A DNA stretch of 64,000 bases from positions 1,971,639 to 2,035,638 of the forward strand of contig NZ_SWJG01000001.1 in NCBI RefSeq assembly GCF_005870035.1, in the 5' to 3' direction. The first letter of the stretch is position 1. Each line of letters opens with the position of its first letter. Positions 45,635 to 55,121 of the stretch are shown here, one piece after another. Position numbers and translations under genes: made by a program. The notes beneath the pieces are model-generated. The model made no database searches. It saw only the letters and a list, made by a program, of their open reading frames with translations, and was not told the DNA's origin. This DNA comes from Spirosoma lacussanchae. Its GTDB lineage: Bacteria > Bacteroidota > Bacteroidia > Cytophagales > Spirosomataceae.

Positions 45635-46474
45635 TTAGATATCGTCAACAAACGTATTTTCCCGTTTGAGAAAAAAGTAAATCGAAAGAGTCAGGCAAAC
45701 GACCGTAATGATCACCGAGGTCAGCAGACTCTGTGGATTAAAGTAAGCATTTTCCCCAAGAAGTGCCCACCGGAATCCGTCAATTATGCCCACCATCGGG
45801 TTGAGCCAGTATAAAGGGGCCCACCATTCATTCGATTTTTCAGCAACCAGCCGACTGCTGTACGCGATCGGGCAGATGTAAAATCCAACCTGAACGATAA
45901 ATGGGATCAGCTGAGCAATGTCACGAAATTTGACATTGACAGCGGCAAAAAAGAGCCCGAAGGCAAACGATGCCAACAAGGCCAGTACAATGAACGCCGG
46001 CAGGAGCAGCAGGTGCCAGTCAGGAACGAACCGGTACCAGGCCGCCAGTAGGATGAAAAGGCCTAATGACACCAGAAAATCGACAAAGCTAACCGCAACC
46101 GAACTGATGGGCATGATCAGCCGAGGGAAATATACTTTTGTGACGAGGTTTGAGTTCAGCGTCACGCTGTTGCTGACCTGGGTGAAGGATGTGGCAAAAA
46201 AAGTCCAGACCGTAATACCACCAAGTACCATAAGTGGGTAGGGCACCCCCGGATCAGCCGGTAGTTTCGCGATTTTACTGAACACGAATACCATGATGAG
46301 CATGGTTGTCAGTGGTCTGATGAGGCCCCAGGCGGTGCCGAGTGCGGTTTGTTTATAGCGAACCGATACATCGCGCATCGACAGGATATACATCAATTCG
46401 CGGTTACGCCAAAGGTCCCGCCAATAGTGCTTTTCTGAGCGGCCTGGTTGTATAATTACTTCGTGGGTCTTCAC
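45635..46474 (-). CDS. Polysaccharide ABC exporter permease (Wzm-like)
   Basis: 279 residues, six membrane helices, ABC-2 type. N-terminal amphipathic part HYWRDLWRNRELMYILSMRDVSVRYKQT and the motif TALGTAWGLIRPL are typical of Wzm/KpsM/TagG permeases. The C-terminal WYWLNPMVGIIDGFRWALLG (given as read: LYWLNPMVGIIDGFRWALLG) is also conserved. It works with the Wzt-like ATPase encoded next to it. Confidence 0.93.
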   Translation of the reverse strand: MKTHEVIIQPGRSEKHYWRDLWRNRELMYILSMRDVSVRYKQTALGTAWGLIRPLTTMLIMVFVFSKIAKLPADPGVPYPLMVLGGITVWTFFATSFTQVSNSVTLNSNLVTKVYFPRLIMPISSVAVSFVDFLVSLGLFILLAAWYRFVPDWHLLLLPAFIVLALLASFAFGLFFAAVNVKFRDIAQLIPFIVQVGFYICPIAYSSRLVAEKSNEWWAPLYWLNPMVGIIDGFRWALLGENAYFNPQSLLTSVIITVVCLTLSIYFFLKRENTFVDDI

Positions 46475-46567
46475 AAGTATAGATTTTCGATGTTCAGTTT
46501 ACGGATGACGAACCTGAGCAACTGGCCAATTTCCGGCTACCCGTAAACTGAAAGCTACTGACAGATT

Positions 46568-47683
46568 TTATTCTTCCCGCATGATGGAGCGGTACGTTTC
46601 GCGCATAAACACAACAATGAGACTCAAAATAACGCCCAGCGCAACACCGATCCGCATGCCAATCGGAGTTTTTACCTGTCGGTACAGCGGGAAGGACACC
46701 GGTTCGATAATGGTAAACAGCGGAGCTTCGCGAATCAGCGACAGGCGCATATTATCGGCACTTTGCAGCGCCTGGTAATACAGGGTAGTCAGGAAGGTTG
46801 AGTTGCGGGTCAGCTTATTTTCGGTAATTCGCCCCTGCGCCACGACCATCTGCTGGTTCTGATCCATATACCGGGCCAGCTTGTTTTCGGTACCCGACAG
46901 TACGCCCAACAGAGAATCGGCGCGTGAGTTGAGCAGGTCATACATCTCGCGCGTTTTCTTGGTCTCTTTCTTGCGGTAATCCTCCTCGATTGTCTTCAGG
47001 TGTGAGGTCAGGAAGGTAGCGGTCAGCATCTCATCCTGCATACCGCAACTCATTTCCATAAACGATGATTTCCGCTCCGGCTGGGTAACGCTCATTTCGG
47101 TAGAGATACGGGTGTAAATCTGCGACATAACGTCCTGCTCGGTCTTGGTGTACTCGCTAGGTTTCTTGGCCCGCGGGAACGTAAACGCCCGCAGGGTATC
47201 TATCTCTTCCCACTCCTCGTCCCGGATACCGCTGTACTTGATATAATAGTTGGCTAGCAGATAGATCTTCCCATTGATGGTGTCATACTGCATAAGCGTT
47301 TTCTCTACTACCGGACGAGACTTGGCGTAGATCAGAAAGTTGTCTCCCGTGAAGATATTGGCATCCGAAGCGCCCTGGCTCAGGCCGAATGCACCGGCCA
47401 ACGCACCCAGGTCGCCAAAGCCTCCTCCCGATGAACCACCGCCCAGGTTGAACGTGATTGATGAGTTATAGATGGGCTTTTTCTCATGGGTAAAGTCGTA
47501 AATAAACCCAATGGCACCGCCAATGGCTGTCAGGATCAGGAGCAGTTTCCAGTTGCGCTTAACTACATCTTTCAGTTTAAAGAGCTGTAGAACGACCGAT
47601 TTGGGCGAAATCTGGTCGGGTGGCAGTGGGGGACGGGTTACCATGCCGTTCGGGTCCGCTGGCGTTGTTTTTGTCGAATCCAT
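46568..47683 (-). CDS. Wzz-type chain-length determinant / polysaccharide co-polymerase
   Basis: 371 residues. Two membrane helices (about 44-62 and 345-362) enclose a long periplasmic region with coiled-coil potential (about 225-300, KKETKKTREMYDLLNSRADS). The family pattern for Wzz is the C-terminal Pro-rich FPLYRQVKTPIGMRIGVALG. It sets chain length or couples to the outer-membrane exporter. It follows the SLBB protein gene by 15 bases, as is usual for a PCP/OPX pair. Confidence 0.88.
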   Translation of the reverse strand: MDSTKTTPADPNGMVTRPPLPPDQISPKSVVLQLFKLKDVVKRNWKLLLILTAIGGAIGFIYDFTHEKKPIYNSSITFNLGGGSSGGGFGDLGALAGAFGLSQGASDANIFTGDNFLIYAKSRPVVEKTLMQYDTINGKIYLLANYYIKYSGIRDEEWEEIDTLRAFTFPRAKKPSEYTKTEQDVMSQIYTRISTEMSVTQPERKSSFMEMSCGMQDEMLTATFLTSHLKTIEEDYRKKETKKTREMYDLLNSRADSLLGVLSGTENKLARYMDQNQQMVVAQGRITENKLTRNSTFLTTLYYQALQSADNMRLSLIREAPLFTIIEPVSFPLYRQVKTPIGMRIGVALGVILSLIVVFMRETYRSIMREE

Positions 47684-47698
47684 GCTTATTGTATGAGT

Positions 47699-50350
47699 TT
47701 AGTTGCCTACTCGGCTCAGGGCGATAACGGTTACAATCAGCGTAATCAGCGAAGAGGCTATACCTGTGGCAGAACCCAGAACCTGTTGTGGGGTGAGCGG
47801 GTTCGTTGTCTTCTTAGGAATAACGACTTCTGAGCCAGGTGCCACGCGTGGATAGACGTTAAAGAACATGAATTTACGCGTACGATCTACCGAACCATTG
47901 GCGTATACGACGAACGATTTCCGGCGTTGCGACTTGGAGGTGAACCCACCCACCTGGCTGATGTAATCCTGGAACGTCTGGCCCGAGCGGTATTTCACCG
48001 TATTGGGCAACATAACCTCTCCCTGAATCCGAACCGTTTCGAGTAACTTAGGTATACGCAGAACATCACCCTCCTGCACCAGTATGTCTTCCGATGAGCC
48101 GGGGCGCTCCATGATTTTCTTCAGGTTGATGCCGATCGATTCCGGTTTGTCAGCAACGACCGAGTCTACCTCAACGACGCCCCTACCCGTGGTGACATTG
48201 TCGGCCAGGTCGCGGATCGAGCGCTGACGACGGGCAATTTCGTCTTCGCTCAGTCTGATTCGCCGAACCAGGGTAGCCCCTTCGATGTAAGCCTGCGGAG
48301 TCAGACCGCCTGCCAGACCGACCAGGTCCGATACTTTCTGATCTTTGCTCCGGATAGCATACAGGCCCGGCAGGATGACCTCGCCTTCTACCGCAGCGTA
48401 GGTCTGAACGGCGTAGTTTGGCGACCGACGAACGATAACCTGGTCGAACGGCTCCAGCAGGAAGTTGTGCTCATCGGAGGTGGTCGACAGATCCCGGTTA
48501 ATGTTAAACCGTTTGATTTCGGCGATCTGGGCAGAAGCTGAACGCGGATCAACATCTTTTTTCCGGCGAACGATTTCAACTACCGATGCCGCAGCCGATT
48601 CCCGGAGGCCACCCGCCTTGAGCAGGGCATCGTTCAGCGTCATGTTTGCCATATAGGGAATGGCCGGGTTGGGCTTGGTAACCTCGCCCAGCACGGAGAT
48701 CTCGGCGGGTTCCGCCAGATCGAATTTCGACGGAATAATTACCTGGTCCTCGCGCTGCAGAATTACATCCGGATCAGTGCCCGCCAGGATATTGCCCAGG
48801 TTGACCGTTATGTTCTCGATGGCCAGGTCTTCGCGGGTGCGGACAATGTTGACCCGGCCCATGAAGGCGTCTCCCTTTAGCCCCTCAGCGGAGCTGATGA
48901 GTTGCTTCAGCGTTTTGTTCTGATCGAGTGAGTACTGGCCCGGTCTGAAAACGGCCCCTTCAATCGTGATCTGGTTTTCGAACCGATCGAGGAGTTGTTC
49001 GACCGACACCTGATCACCATCCTGCATAGCGAACGATTTGTATTCAGTGGCCGTAACGTCAATGATTTTACGCTCGCGGTCGGTGAGCCGCTGCACTTTC
49101 ACCCGGCCTTTGTAGGCCGTAGCTGCGAAGTCACCGGCGTAGAACAGAAGCCGGTCGAGGGTTTCGCCGGGCATCATCTCAAACAGATTGTTCCGTTTGG
49201 TAGCGCCCGTAACCTCAACCCGAAGGGTATAGGTCGAAAACCGGATGTTATCGTTGTCCTGTAGGCGGATGTCGTTCCGCTGGGTGCCGTTGAGCAGGTA
49301 ATCATACAGGTCGAGGGTGGCCGCTACGCGATTGTTGCGGATGAGCTGCACTTTACGAAACGATCCCAGTTCATTGGGGCCTCCTGCCTGATAAATAGCA
49401 TTCATAACCGTCGAAAGCGACGACATTGTATAGGTACCCGGCCGAAGGGCTTCGCCCGTTACCGTAACCCGAATACTGCGAATGGTTGTCCCCAGCGATA
49501 CTTCCAGGAACGTGTTTTTCGGACCGTAGGATGAACTGCGCAGTCCCACGTATTTGGTGGCCAGGCGGCTTTCCATCCGCGCTTTGGCCTGCTCAACAGT
49601 CAGCCCCGATACGAAGACCGGACCGATACCTGACTGATTGGCAAAATAAACATAGCCCTCCGACGAAACCGTTTGCGAGAAATCGGTTTCTGAGTAGCCA
49701 TATATCCGGATGTTGAGCTGGTCGCCCGGTCCAACCATGTAGTTGCGGGGCGTAGCAATGCTGGTGTTGGGTTGAAATGACGCTTTCAGGGCCGGATCGT
49801 TGAAGATAGCAAATCCAAACAGTTTCCGGCGAATTTCGAGTTTCTCTTGTTCGCGGGCGAGTTCGTAGCTGCTCTTCTGTACCTCCTGGCTATTTTCTTC
49901 GTTGGGTTCGACCCCCTCTTCGTTCTGATTAACGCCTTGTTCGAGGCCGTTTGGAGAACTGCGCTCGGTAGTGGCAGCGTTCCCATCGGCGCCGGTAGCC
50001 CCTCCGGCGCGGCCGTTGGCGCCGTTCCGGCCCTGGTTCTGAAGCTGTCCGGCGCGCTGGTTAATTTGCTGCTGGACACTGGGAGGCAGGTTATTTACGT
50101 TTACGCCGGCGGGTAAACCCCGTCCGGGCTGCGATGAAGGAGCAGAGGGTGTTGCGCCGGGCCGGGCCGTTCCGGGTGAGGTGGTGGCTCCTCCCGCTGC
50201 GGGAGCAGGCGTTACCTGAGCCCGTACAGTCAGTCCAGTTAAGGTTAGCAGCAGATAGACCACAAACGGAGCAAACCCCTGGAGTGAAGCAACTGGTGCG
50301 ACAGAAAAAGATTTTGGCGGAAAGACGTGGTTAATTCGCAGATTTTGCAT
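47699..50350 (-). CDS. SLBB-domain outer-membrane polysaccharide exporter (Wza-like OPX)
   Basis: 883 residues from ATG at 50350. Signal peptide ends near TVRAQ. A Pro/Gly/Asn-rich segment (about 20-135) of low complexity follows. The polysaccharide-export domain starts at NYMVGPGDQLNIRIYGYSE, then several SLBB domains repeat about every 100-150 residues (RVTVTGEALRPGTYTM, ITIEGAVFRPGQYSL, EISVLGEVTKPNPAIPY, AAVEGEVILPGLYAI, VRIQGEVMLPNTVKYR). It has a C-terminal hydrophobic stretch (SLITLIVTVIALSRV). It forms or anchors the outer-membrane conduit for the glycan. The upstream leader (to 50449) is ignored as start. Confidence 0.92.
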   Translation of the reverse strand: MQNLRINHVFPPKSFSVAPVASLQGFAPFVVYLLLTLTGLTVRAQVTPAPAAGGATTSPGTARPGATPSAPSSQPGRGLPAGVNVNNLPPSVQQQINQRAGQLQNQGRNGANGRAGGATGADGNAATTERSSPNGLEQGVNQNEEGVEPNEENSQEVQKSSYELAREQEKLEIRRKLFGFAIFNDPALKASFQPNTSIATPRNYMVGPGDQLNIRIYGYSETDFSQTVSSEGYVYFANQSGIGPVFVSGLTVEQAKARMESRLATKYVGLRSSSYGPKNTFLEVSLGTTIRSIRVTVTGEALRPGTYTMSSLSTVMNAIYQAGGPNELGSFRKVQLIRNNRVAATLDLYDYLLNGTQRNDIRLQDNDNIRFSTYTLRVEVTGATKRNNLFEMMPGETLDRLLFYAGDFAATAYKGRVKVQRLTDRERKIIDVTATEYKSFAMQDGDQVSVEQLLDRFENQITIEGAVFRPGQYSLDQNKTLKQLISSAEGLKGDAFMGRVNIVRTREDLAIENITVNLGNILAGTDPDVILQREDQVIIPSKFDLAEPAEISVLGEVTKPNPAIPYMANMTLNDALLKAGGLRESAAASVVEIVRRKKDVDPRSASAQIAEIKRFNINRDLSTTSDEHNFLLEPFDQVIVRRSPNYAVQTYAAVEGEVILPGLYAIRSKDQKVSDLVGLAGGLTPQAYIEGATLVRRIRLSEDEIARRQRSIRDLADNVTTGRGVVEVDSVVADKPESIGINLKKIMERPGSSEDILVQEGDVLRIPKLLETVRIQGEVMLPNTVKYRSGQTFQDYISQVGGFTSKSQRRKSFVVYANGSVDRTRKFMFFNVYPRVAPGSEVVIPKKTTNPLTPQQVLGSATGIASSLITLIVTVIALSRVGN

Positions 50351-50599
50351 ATTTTTAAGATGTCGAACAGCTCGGGTAACAGCGACGGCGAAGACCTGTA
50401 TGTAACGTTGTTTTTGACCGTATAGTACACAGCACAGTTCAGTCGGCAAAGTAAGCGAACTTTTGTTGGATTTCTAATAGTTTCCTATTGAGCGGAGACT
50501 TTTCCTGCTGGCAGGGCTTGCGTATAATTTTTCCGATGTTTTGTTTACCGTGCCCGTGTAGCCTCCTGGTTGTTTGACCCTTGCTTCACCGTTTTTTTT

Positions 50600-52492
50600 A
50601 TGACAGAATTAACGAACCAGACCGTTCAGTACAACGAAGACAGTATCCGTTCGCTCGATTGGCGCGAACATATCCGGCTCCGGCCCGGCATGTATATCGG
50701 TAAACTAGGTGATGGCTCTGCCGCTGATGATGGTATATATGTCCTGCTGAAAGAAACTATCGACAATTGCATTGACGAACACGTGATGGGATTTGGTAAA
50801 ACCATCGATGTGCGCGTAACGGACCATCGAATTGAAGTTCGCGACTATGGCCGCGGCATTCCGCTCGGGAAGGTGGTCGAAGTGGTGTCGAAGATCAACA
50901 CGGGCGGTAAATACGACTCGGGTGCTTTCCAGAAATCGGTTGGCCTCAACGGGGTGGGTACTAAAGCGGTAAACGCGCTGGCTACCTACTTTCGGGTGCA
51001 GTCGTTCCGGGAAGGACGTACGGTCTGGGCTGAATTTGAACGAGGAGAGCTTAGGCAGCAGGGCGATGAGCCAACAACCGAGCGCAATGGTACGCTGATC
51101 TGCTTTGAACCGGATGATACCGTGTTTAAACATTTTCATTATCGCGGGCAATTCGTTTCCGACATGATCTGGAACTACTGTTACCTGAACGCCGGGCTGA
51201 TCGTTAATTTTAACAAGCAAAAATTTGTCTCTCAGAATGGCCTGCTCGATCTGCTCAGCAGCAAGCATAAAGAAGATGACTTACGGTATCCGATCATTCA
51301 CCTGAAGGGGAATGACATTGAAATTGCACTATCGCACGGCAACGCCTACGGCGAAGAGTACTACTCATTCGTTAACGGTCAGAACACCACCCAGGGCGGT
51401 ACACACCTGCAGGCGCTCAAAGAAGCCGTTGTCGATACCGTTCGTAAACACTTCGACAAAAACTACGAAACGACCGACATCCGGGCCAGCATCATTGCGG
51501 CTATCAGCGTACGGGTTCAGGAACCTGTCTTCGAGTCGCAGACGAAAACCAAGCTGGGGTCGATCAATATGTCGCCCGAGCCCAACGCCCAGTCGGTTAA
51601 CTCCTTTGTCAAGGATTTTGTAAAAGAACGGCTGGACGACTTCCTGCACATGAACCCGACCGTTCGCGACGCGATCAAGAAGCGGATCGAACAATCGGAG
51701 CGGGAGCGCAAGGAACTTGCCGGCATCAAAAAACTCGCCAATGATCGTGCCAAAAAAGCGAGTCTGCACAACAAGAAGCTACGAGACTGCCGCAATCACC
51801 TGTCCGATCTGAAGGCCGACGACCGGTACCAGTCTACGTTGTTTATCACGGAAGGCGATTCAGCTTCGGGCTCGATTACCAAATCGCGGAATGTACAGAA
51901 CCAGGCCGTGTTTAGCCTGCGCGGCAAACCCCTCAACTGTTTTGGACTAACCAAAAAGGTGGTGTATGAAAATGAGGAGTTTAACCTGCTGCAGCACGCA
52001 CTCGATATCGAGGACGGGCTGGAAGGGCTGCGTTATAACCGAATCGTGATTGCTACCGATGCCGACGTTGACGGGATGCATATCCGCCTGCTCATGCTGA
52101 CGTTCTTCCTGCAATTTTTTCCCGAACTGGTTCGTAACGGCCATCTGTATATTCTGGAAACCCCGCTTTTTAGGGTCCGAAACCCCAAAAATCATAAAGA
52201 GACGACTTACTGCTATGCCGAAGAAGAAAAGCAGGACGCTATCAGCAAGCTGACCAAAGGCGGTAAAAAAGTTGAGATTACCCGATTCAAGGGGCTGGGT
52301 GAGATTTCGCCCGAAGAGTTTGGGCTCTTTATCGGTGAGAACATGCGACTGGAGCCGGTCATCATGGAGAAAGAAACGTCAGTGCCCAAACTCCTGAGTT
52401 ATTATATGGGTAAGAACACGCCCGACCGTCAGCGATTTATCATCGATAATCTGCGGATCGAAAAAGATGTGGAAGAAGCGGCTCTGGTGTAA
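50600..52492 (+). CDS. parE: DNA topoisomerase IV subunit B
   Basis: 630 residues from ATG at 50600. GHKL ATPase domain: [45 protein letters not shown] domain: [12 protein letters not shown], then [13 protein letters not shown]-terminal [15 protein letters not shown] (here [10 protein letters not shown]). It decatenates and relaxes DNA with ParC, which is not in this window. The pattern with the short ParE-type insertions and length favours ParE over GyrB. It is divergent from the polysaccharide exporter gene. Confidence 0.95.
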   Translation: MTELTNQTVQYNEDSIRSLDWREHIRLRPGMYIGKLGDGSAADDGIYVLLKETIDNCIDEHVMGFGKTIDVRVTDHRIEVRDYGRGIPLGKVVEVVSKINTGGKYDSGAFQKSVGLNGVGTKAVNALATYFRVQSFREGRTVWAEFERGELRQQGDEPTTERNGTLICFEPDDTVFKHFHYRGQFVSDMIWNYCYLNAGLIVNFNKQKFVSQNGLLDLLSSKHKEDDLRYPIIHLKGNDIEIALSHGNAYGEEYYSFVNGQNTTQGGTHLQALKEAVVDTVRKHFDKNYETTDIRASIIAAISVRVQEPVFESQTKTKLGSINMSPEPNAQSVNSFVKDFVKERLDDFLHMNPTVRDAIKKRIEQSERERKELAGIKKLANDRAKKASLHNKKLRDCRNHLSDLKADDRYQSTLFITEGDSASGSITKSRNVQNQAVFSLRGKPLNCFGLTKKVVYENEEFNLLQHALDIEDGLEGLRYNRIVIATDADVDGMHIRLLMLTFFLQFFPELVRNGHLYILETPLFRVRNPKNHKETTYCYAEEEKQDAISKLTKGGKKVEITRFKGLGEISPEEFGLFIGENMRLEPVIMEKETSVPKLLSYYMGKNTPDRQRFIIDNLRIEKDVEEAALV

Positions 52493-52514
52493 GTTTTAGC
52501 CCGCAAGGGTAGCA

Positions 52515-52586
52515 GTCGTAGGTCGTAAGTCGTAAGTTTGCCGGGCGTGAGTTACTGCTCCGACAAATTGATACGATTTACGACCT
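52515..52586 (+). promoter_or_regulatory. Repeat-rich leader upstream of pheA
   Basis: Three tandem heptamers GTCGTAG, GTCGTAA, GTCGTAA lie at 52515-52535. AGGTCGTAA (52520-52528) can pair with TTACGACCT (52578-52586), and AGCAGT (52511-52516) with ACTGCT (52553-52558). The two pairings cross, so they could be alternative structures. No leader peptide rich in Phe codons was seen. Confidence 0.35.
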
Positions 52587-52595
52587 GCACGTTTT

Positions 52596-53669
52596 ATGAC
52601 CCTGGAGTCTCTCCGTAACGACATCGATGCCCTGGACGACCAGCTGCTGACTCTATTAAACCAGCGGATGGAACTGGTTCGGAAAGTAGGCGAGCTTAAG
52701 CGTACGACCAACGCCGTTATTTACCGCCCTGAGCGCGAAAAACAGATCCTCGACCGGCTGCACAAACAAAATAACGGTTTGCTGAACCAGTCGGCTATCG
52801 AAGCCATCTTTCTGGAAATTTTTGCAGTTTCGCGTAATCTAGAATTACCCGAACGGGTTGCGTACCTGGGCCCCGAAGGAAGCTTTACTCATCAGGCCGC
52901 TGAAAGTCGGTTTGGAGCCATGAGTGCCTACACGGCCTTACCAACTATCCGATCCGTGTTTGAAAGTGTTGAGACCGGCCGGGCCCGCTTCGGCGTAGTG
53001 CCGATCGAAAATAACCAGGAAGGGGTCGTCAGCGAAGCCATCGACCTGCTGCTCGAGAAAGACCTCAGTATTGCGGCCGAAGCGCAGATTCCGGTTCATT
53101 TTACCTTTGCGACCCAGACCGAAGACCTTTCGCAGATTACCCATATCTATTCCAAAGATATTGCGTTCCGGCAGTGCAGTAAGTTCCTGAACGATACCTT
53201 CGACGGACTGAAAGCGGAGCTGGTGCCGGTTGAGTCGACGTCTAAAGCCGCTAAACTGGCTGGCCAGCAGCCTTATACGGCAGCCATTTGTTCAACTATC
53301 GCGGCCAAGCTATTTGATGTGCCGGTGCTGTTCGACAACATTGAAGATTCGGATCTTAACCGCACCCGGTTCCTGATTTTGGCCAAGAATTTTGTGAACC
53401 AGCCCAGCGGGCATGATAAGACAACACTTATTGCCAAACTGCCCAACACCGAATCGCCGGGGGTATTAGCCGAATTTCTACAGGAGTTCAACACCCGCCA
53501 TATCAATCTCACCAAAATTGAAAGTCGACCGTTGCGGGAGGGAGCTACGTTCCGGTACTGGTTTTTGCTCGAATGCGAAGGCCACGCCAGCGATCCGGAT
53601 CTGCAGGACATATTGAACCACCACACGGCCGACGTGAAGCTACTGGGCAGTTACGTGCGGGTAGCCTGA
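52596..53669 (+). CDS. pheA: Bifunctional chorismate mutase / prephenate dehydratase
   Basis: 357 residues. Chorismate mutase helices (about 1-85: LRNDIDALDDQLLTLLNQRM, RPEREKQILDRL), then prephenate dehydratase (about 88-265: AYLGPEGSFTHQAA, GVVPIENNQEG, NRTRFLIL with the TRF motif) and a C-terminal ACT domain with ESRP (KIESRPL), which senses phenylalanine. It converts chorismate through prephenate to phenylpyruvate in phenylalanine synthesis. It is monocistronic by spacing, 103 bases after parE. Confidence 0.96.
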   Translation: MTLESLRNDIDALDDQLLTLLNQRMELVRKVGELKRTTNAVIYRPEREKQILDRLHKQNNGLLNQSAIEAIFLEIFAVSRNLELPERVAYLGPEGSFTHQAAESRFGAMSAYTALPTIRSVFESVETGRARFGVVPIENNQEGVVSEAIDLLLEKDLSIAAEAQIPVHFTFATQTEDLSQITHIYSKDIAFRQCSKFLNDTFDGLKAELVPVESTSKAAKLAGQQPYTAAICSTIAAKLFDVPVLFDNIEDSDLNRTRFLILAKNFVNQPSGHDKTTLIAKLPNTESPGVLAEFLQEFNTRHINLTKIESRPLREGATFRYWFLLECEGHASDPDLQDILNHHTADVKLLGSYVRVA

Positions 53670-53785
53670 TCTAAACAAGGATTCGTAAAAACTACTTATT
53701 TCGATTTACGGTTGAGTTAGTATCAGGTTCAGAAAAAAACACCAAGCTAACTGTAAACCCGAACGTAGATTCGGCACGACTCACG

Positions 53786-54478
53786 ATGGAAGCGAACGAT
53801 AAAACGGAGCGGATCATTGAGGCCCGCCTGAAACTTAAACGGCGGTTTGAGGAAAAAATGGCGCAGACGCCATCTATGACCGACGCTACACCACGCGGCT
53901 CAGGTCCGGTTAATCGCCACGGCATGCCAACGGTACCTGTCGGGCAGACCGTAACGACCAAATGGCCCGTGCTCGATCTGGGTTATCAGCCTAATATCCC
54001 GCTCGACAAATGGCAACTGGCTATCGATGGTGAGGTTAATCACCCGGTTCGACTGAAGTGGGATGACTTGATGGCATTACCCCAAACGGAAGATACCAGT
54101 GACTTTCACTGTGTAACGACCTGGTCAAGACTGAATATTCCCTGGGTAGGGGTGCGGTTGATTGACCTGGCGGCTCTGGTTGATCCGACAGGGTCGGCAA
54201 CTCACATCATGTGCTACGGATACGACGGTTATTCTACCAACGTATCGCTTGAAGAAGCCCTCAAGCCCGATGTACTCCTGGTGCATACCGCAGATGGTGA
54301 ACCGCTCCCGCGCGAACACGGCGGCCCATTACGAATGATTACCCCCCAGCTCTACGCCTGGAAAGGCTCCAAATGGATAAAACGTATTGAATTTCTGCCC
54401 CAGAACAAGCTCGGTTTCTGGGAAGAGCGAGGCTATTCGGACACGGCCTACCCCTGGCGGAACGACCGGTACTCCTAG
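53786..54478 (+). CDS. Sulfite-oxidase-like molybdoenzyme
   Basis: 230 residues, SUOX/YedY-like Mo-pterin fold without signal peptide. The Mo-ligand Cys is Cys109 in DFHCVTTWSR. Other marks: WQLAIDGEV, HGGPLRMITPQLYAWKGSKW, GFWEERGYSDTAYPW. The last pattern is that of the YedY-related cytoplasmic subgroup. It probably acts with an unknown electron donor. It stands between pheA and convergent SIS-domain gene (32 bases from its stop). Confidence 0.88.
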   Translation: MEANDKTERIIEARLKLKRRFEEKMAQTPSMTDATPRGSGPVNRHGMPTVPVGQTVTTKWPVLDLGYQPNIPLDKWQLAIDGEVNHPVRLKWDDLMALPQTEDTSDFHCVTTWSRLNIPWVGVRLIDLAALVDPTGSATHIMCYGYDGYSTNVSLEEALKPDVLLVHTADGEPLPREHGGPLRMITPQLYAWKGSKWIKRIEFLPQNKLGFWEERGYSDTAYPWRNDRYS

Positions 54479-54509
54479 CGGCAAAAGGCTGCTTTAAGCT
54501 TCTTTATGA

Positions 54510-55121
54510 CTAGTAAGCTTCAATGAACCCGTAGCAAATCATGTGGCAGATGGTCATCTGCGCATCTTCTACGCGGCCATAGTGTGTCTCGTTAATGACG
54601 ATAACTTCATGGGCGAGATCAGCCACCCGGCCTCGTTTCCCGCCAACGAGCGCCACGGTGATCAGACCATTGTCTCTGGCCCATTCCACTGCTTTTACCA
54701 CGTTGGGCGAACTGCCGCTTACACTCAGTGTGATAACCAGGTCGCCGGGCCGGGCGTAGTTCTGAAGCTGCCTGAGGTAAACATCCTCATAGTTGTAATC
54801 ATTGCCCAGGGCAGTGATCCACGAGAGGTTTTCGTTCAGGGACATGCACCGAAATCGATTAGATTCGCCCCGGGCGAGCAGGCTGTCGGACGCACTCTTG
54901 CCAAGGTCGGTGATAAAGTGGGAGACATTAGACGCGCTGCCGCCATTACCGAACGCAAACAACTGCCGGTCCTCTTCTCGGCACTGCTTCACGAGATGAA
55001 TGATGCGCTCTACCGTATCGAGCGGAATGGCATCATAAACCGCTTTTTGCTGTTGAAGGTAAGCTTGAAAATAAGTCTGGTTCATGTCGGCCGGTCGATC
55101 AATCGACAACTGATAAATCAA
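54510..55121 (-). CDS. SIS-domain sugar isomerase, GmhA-like
   Basis: 203 residues. Marks of the phosphoheptose isomerase/SIS family: FGNGGSASNVSHF, SLSVSGSSPNVV (as TLSVSGSSPNV), and the C-terminal RVEDAQMTICHMICYGFIE. A start at 55121 gives a 4-base overlap with the ROK gene stop; MNQTYFQAYL at 55085 is an alternative. GmhA enzymes isomerise sedoheptulose 7-phosphate, which would fit a GT9-bearing polysaccharide locus. It is translationally coupled to the ROK gene. Confidence 0.85.
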   Translation of the reverse strand: MIYQLSIDRPADMNQTYFQAYLQQQKAVYDAIPLDTVERIIHLVKQCREEDRQLFAFGNGGSASNVSHFITDLGKSASDSLLARGESNRFRCMSLNENLSWITALGNDYNYEDVYLRQLQNYARPGDLVITLSVSGSSPNVVKAVEWARDNGLITVALVGGKRGRVADLAHEVIVINETHYGRVEDAQMTICHMICYGFIEAY

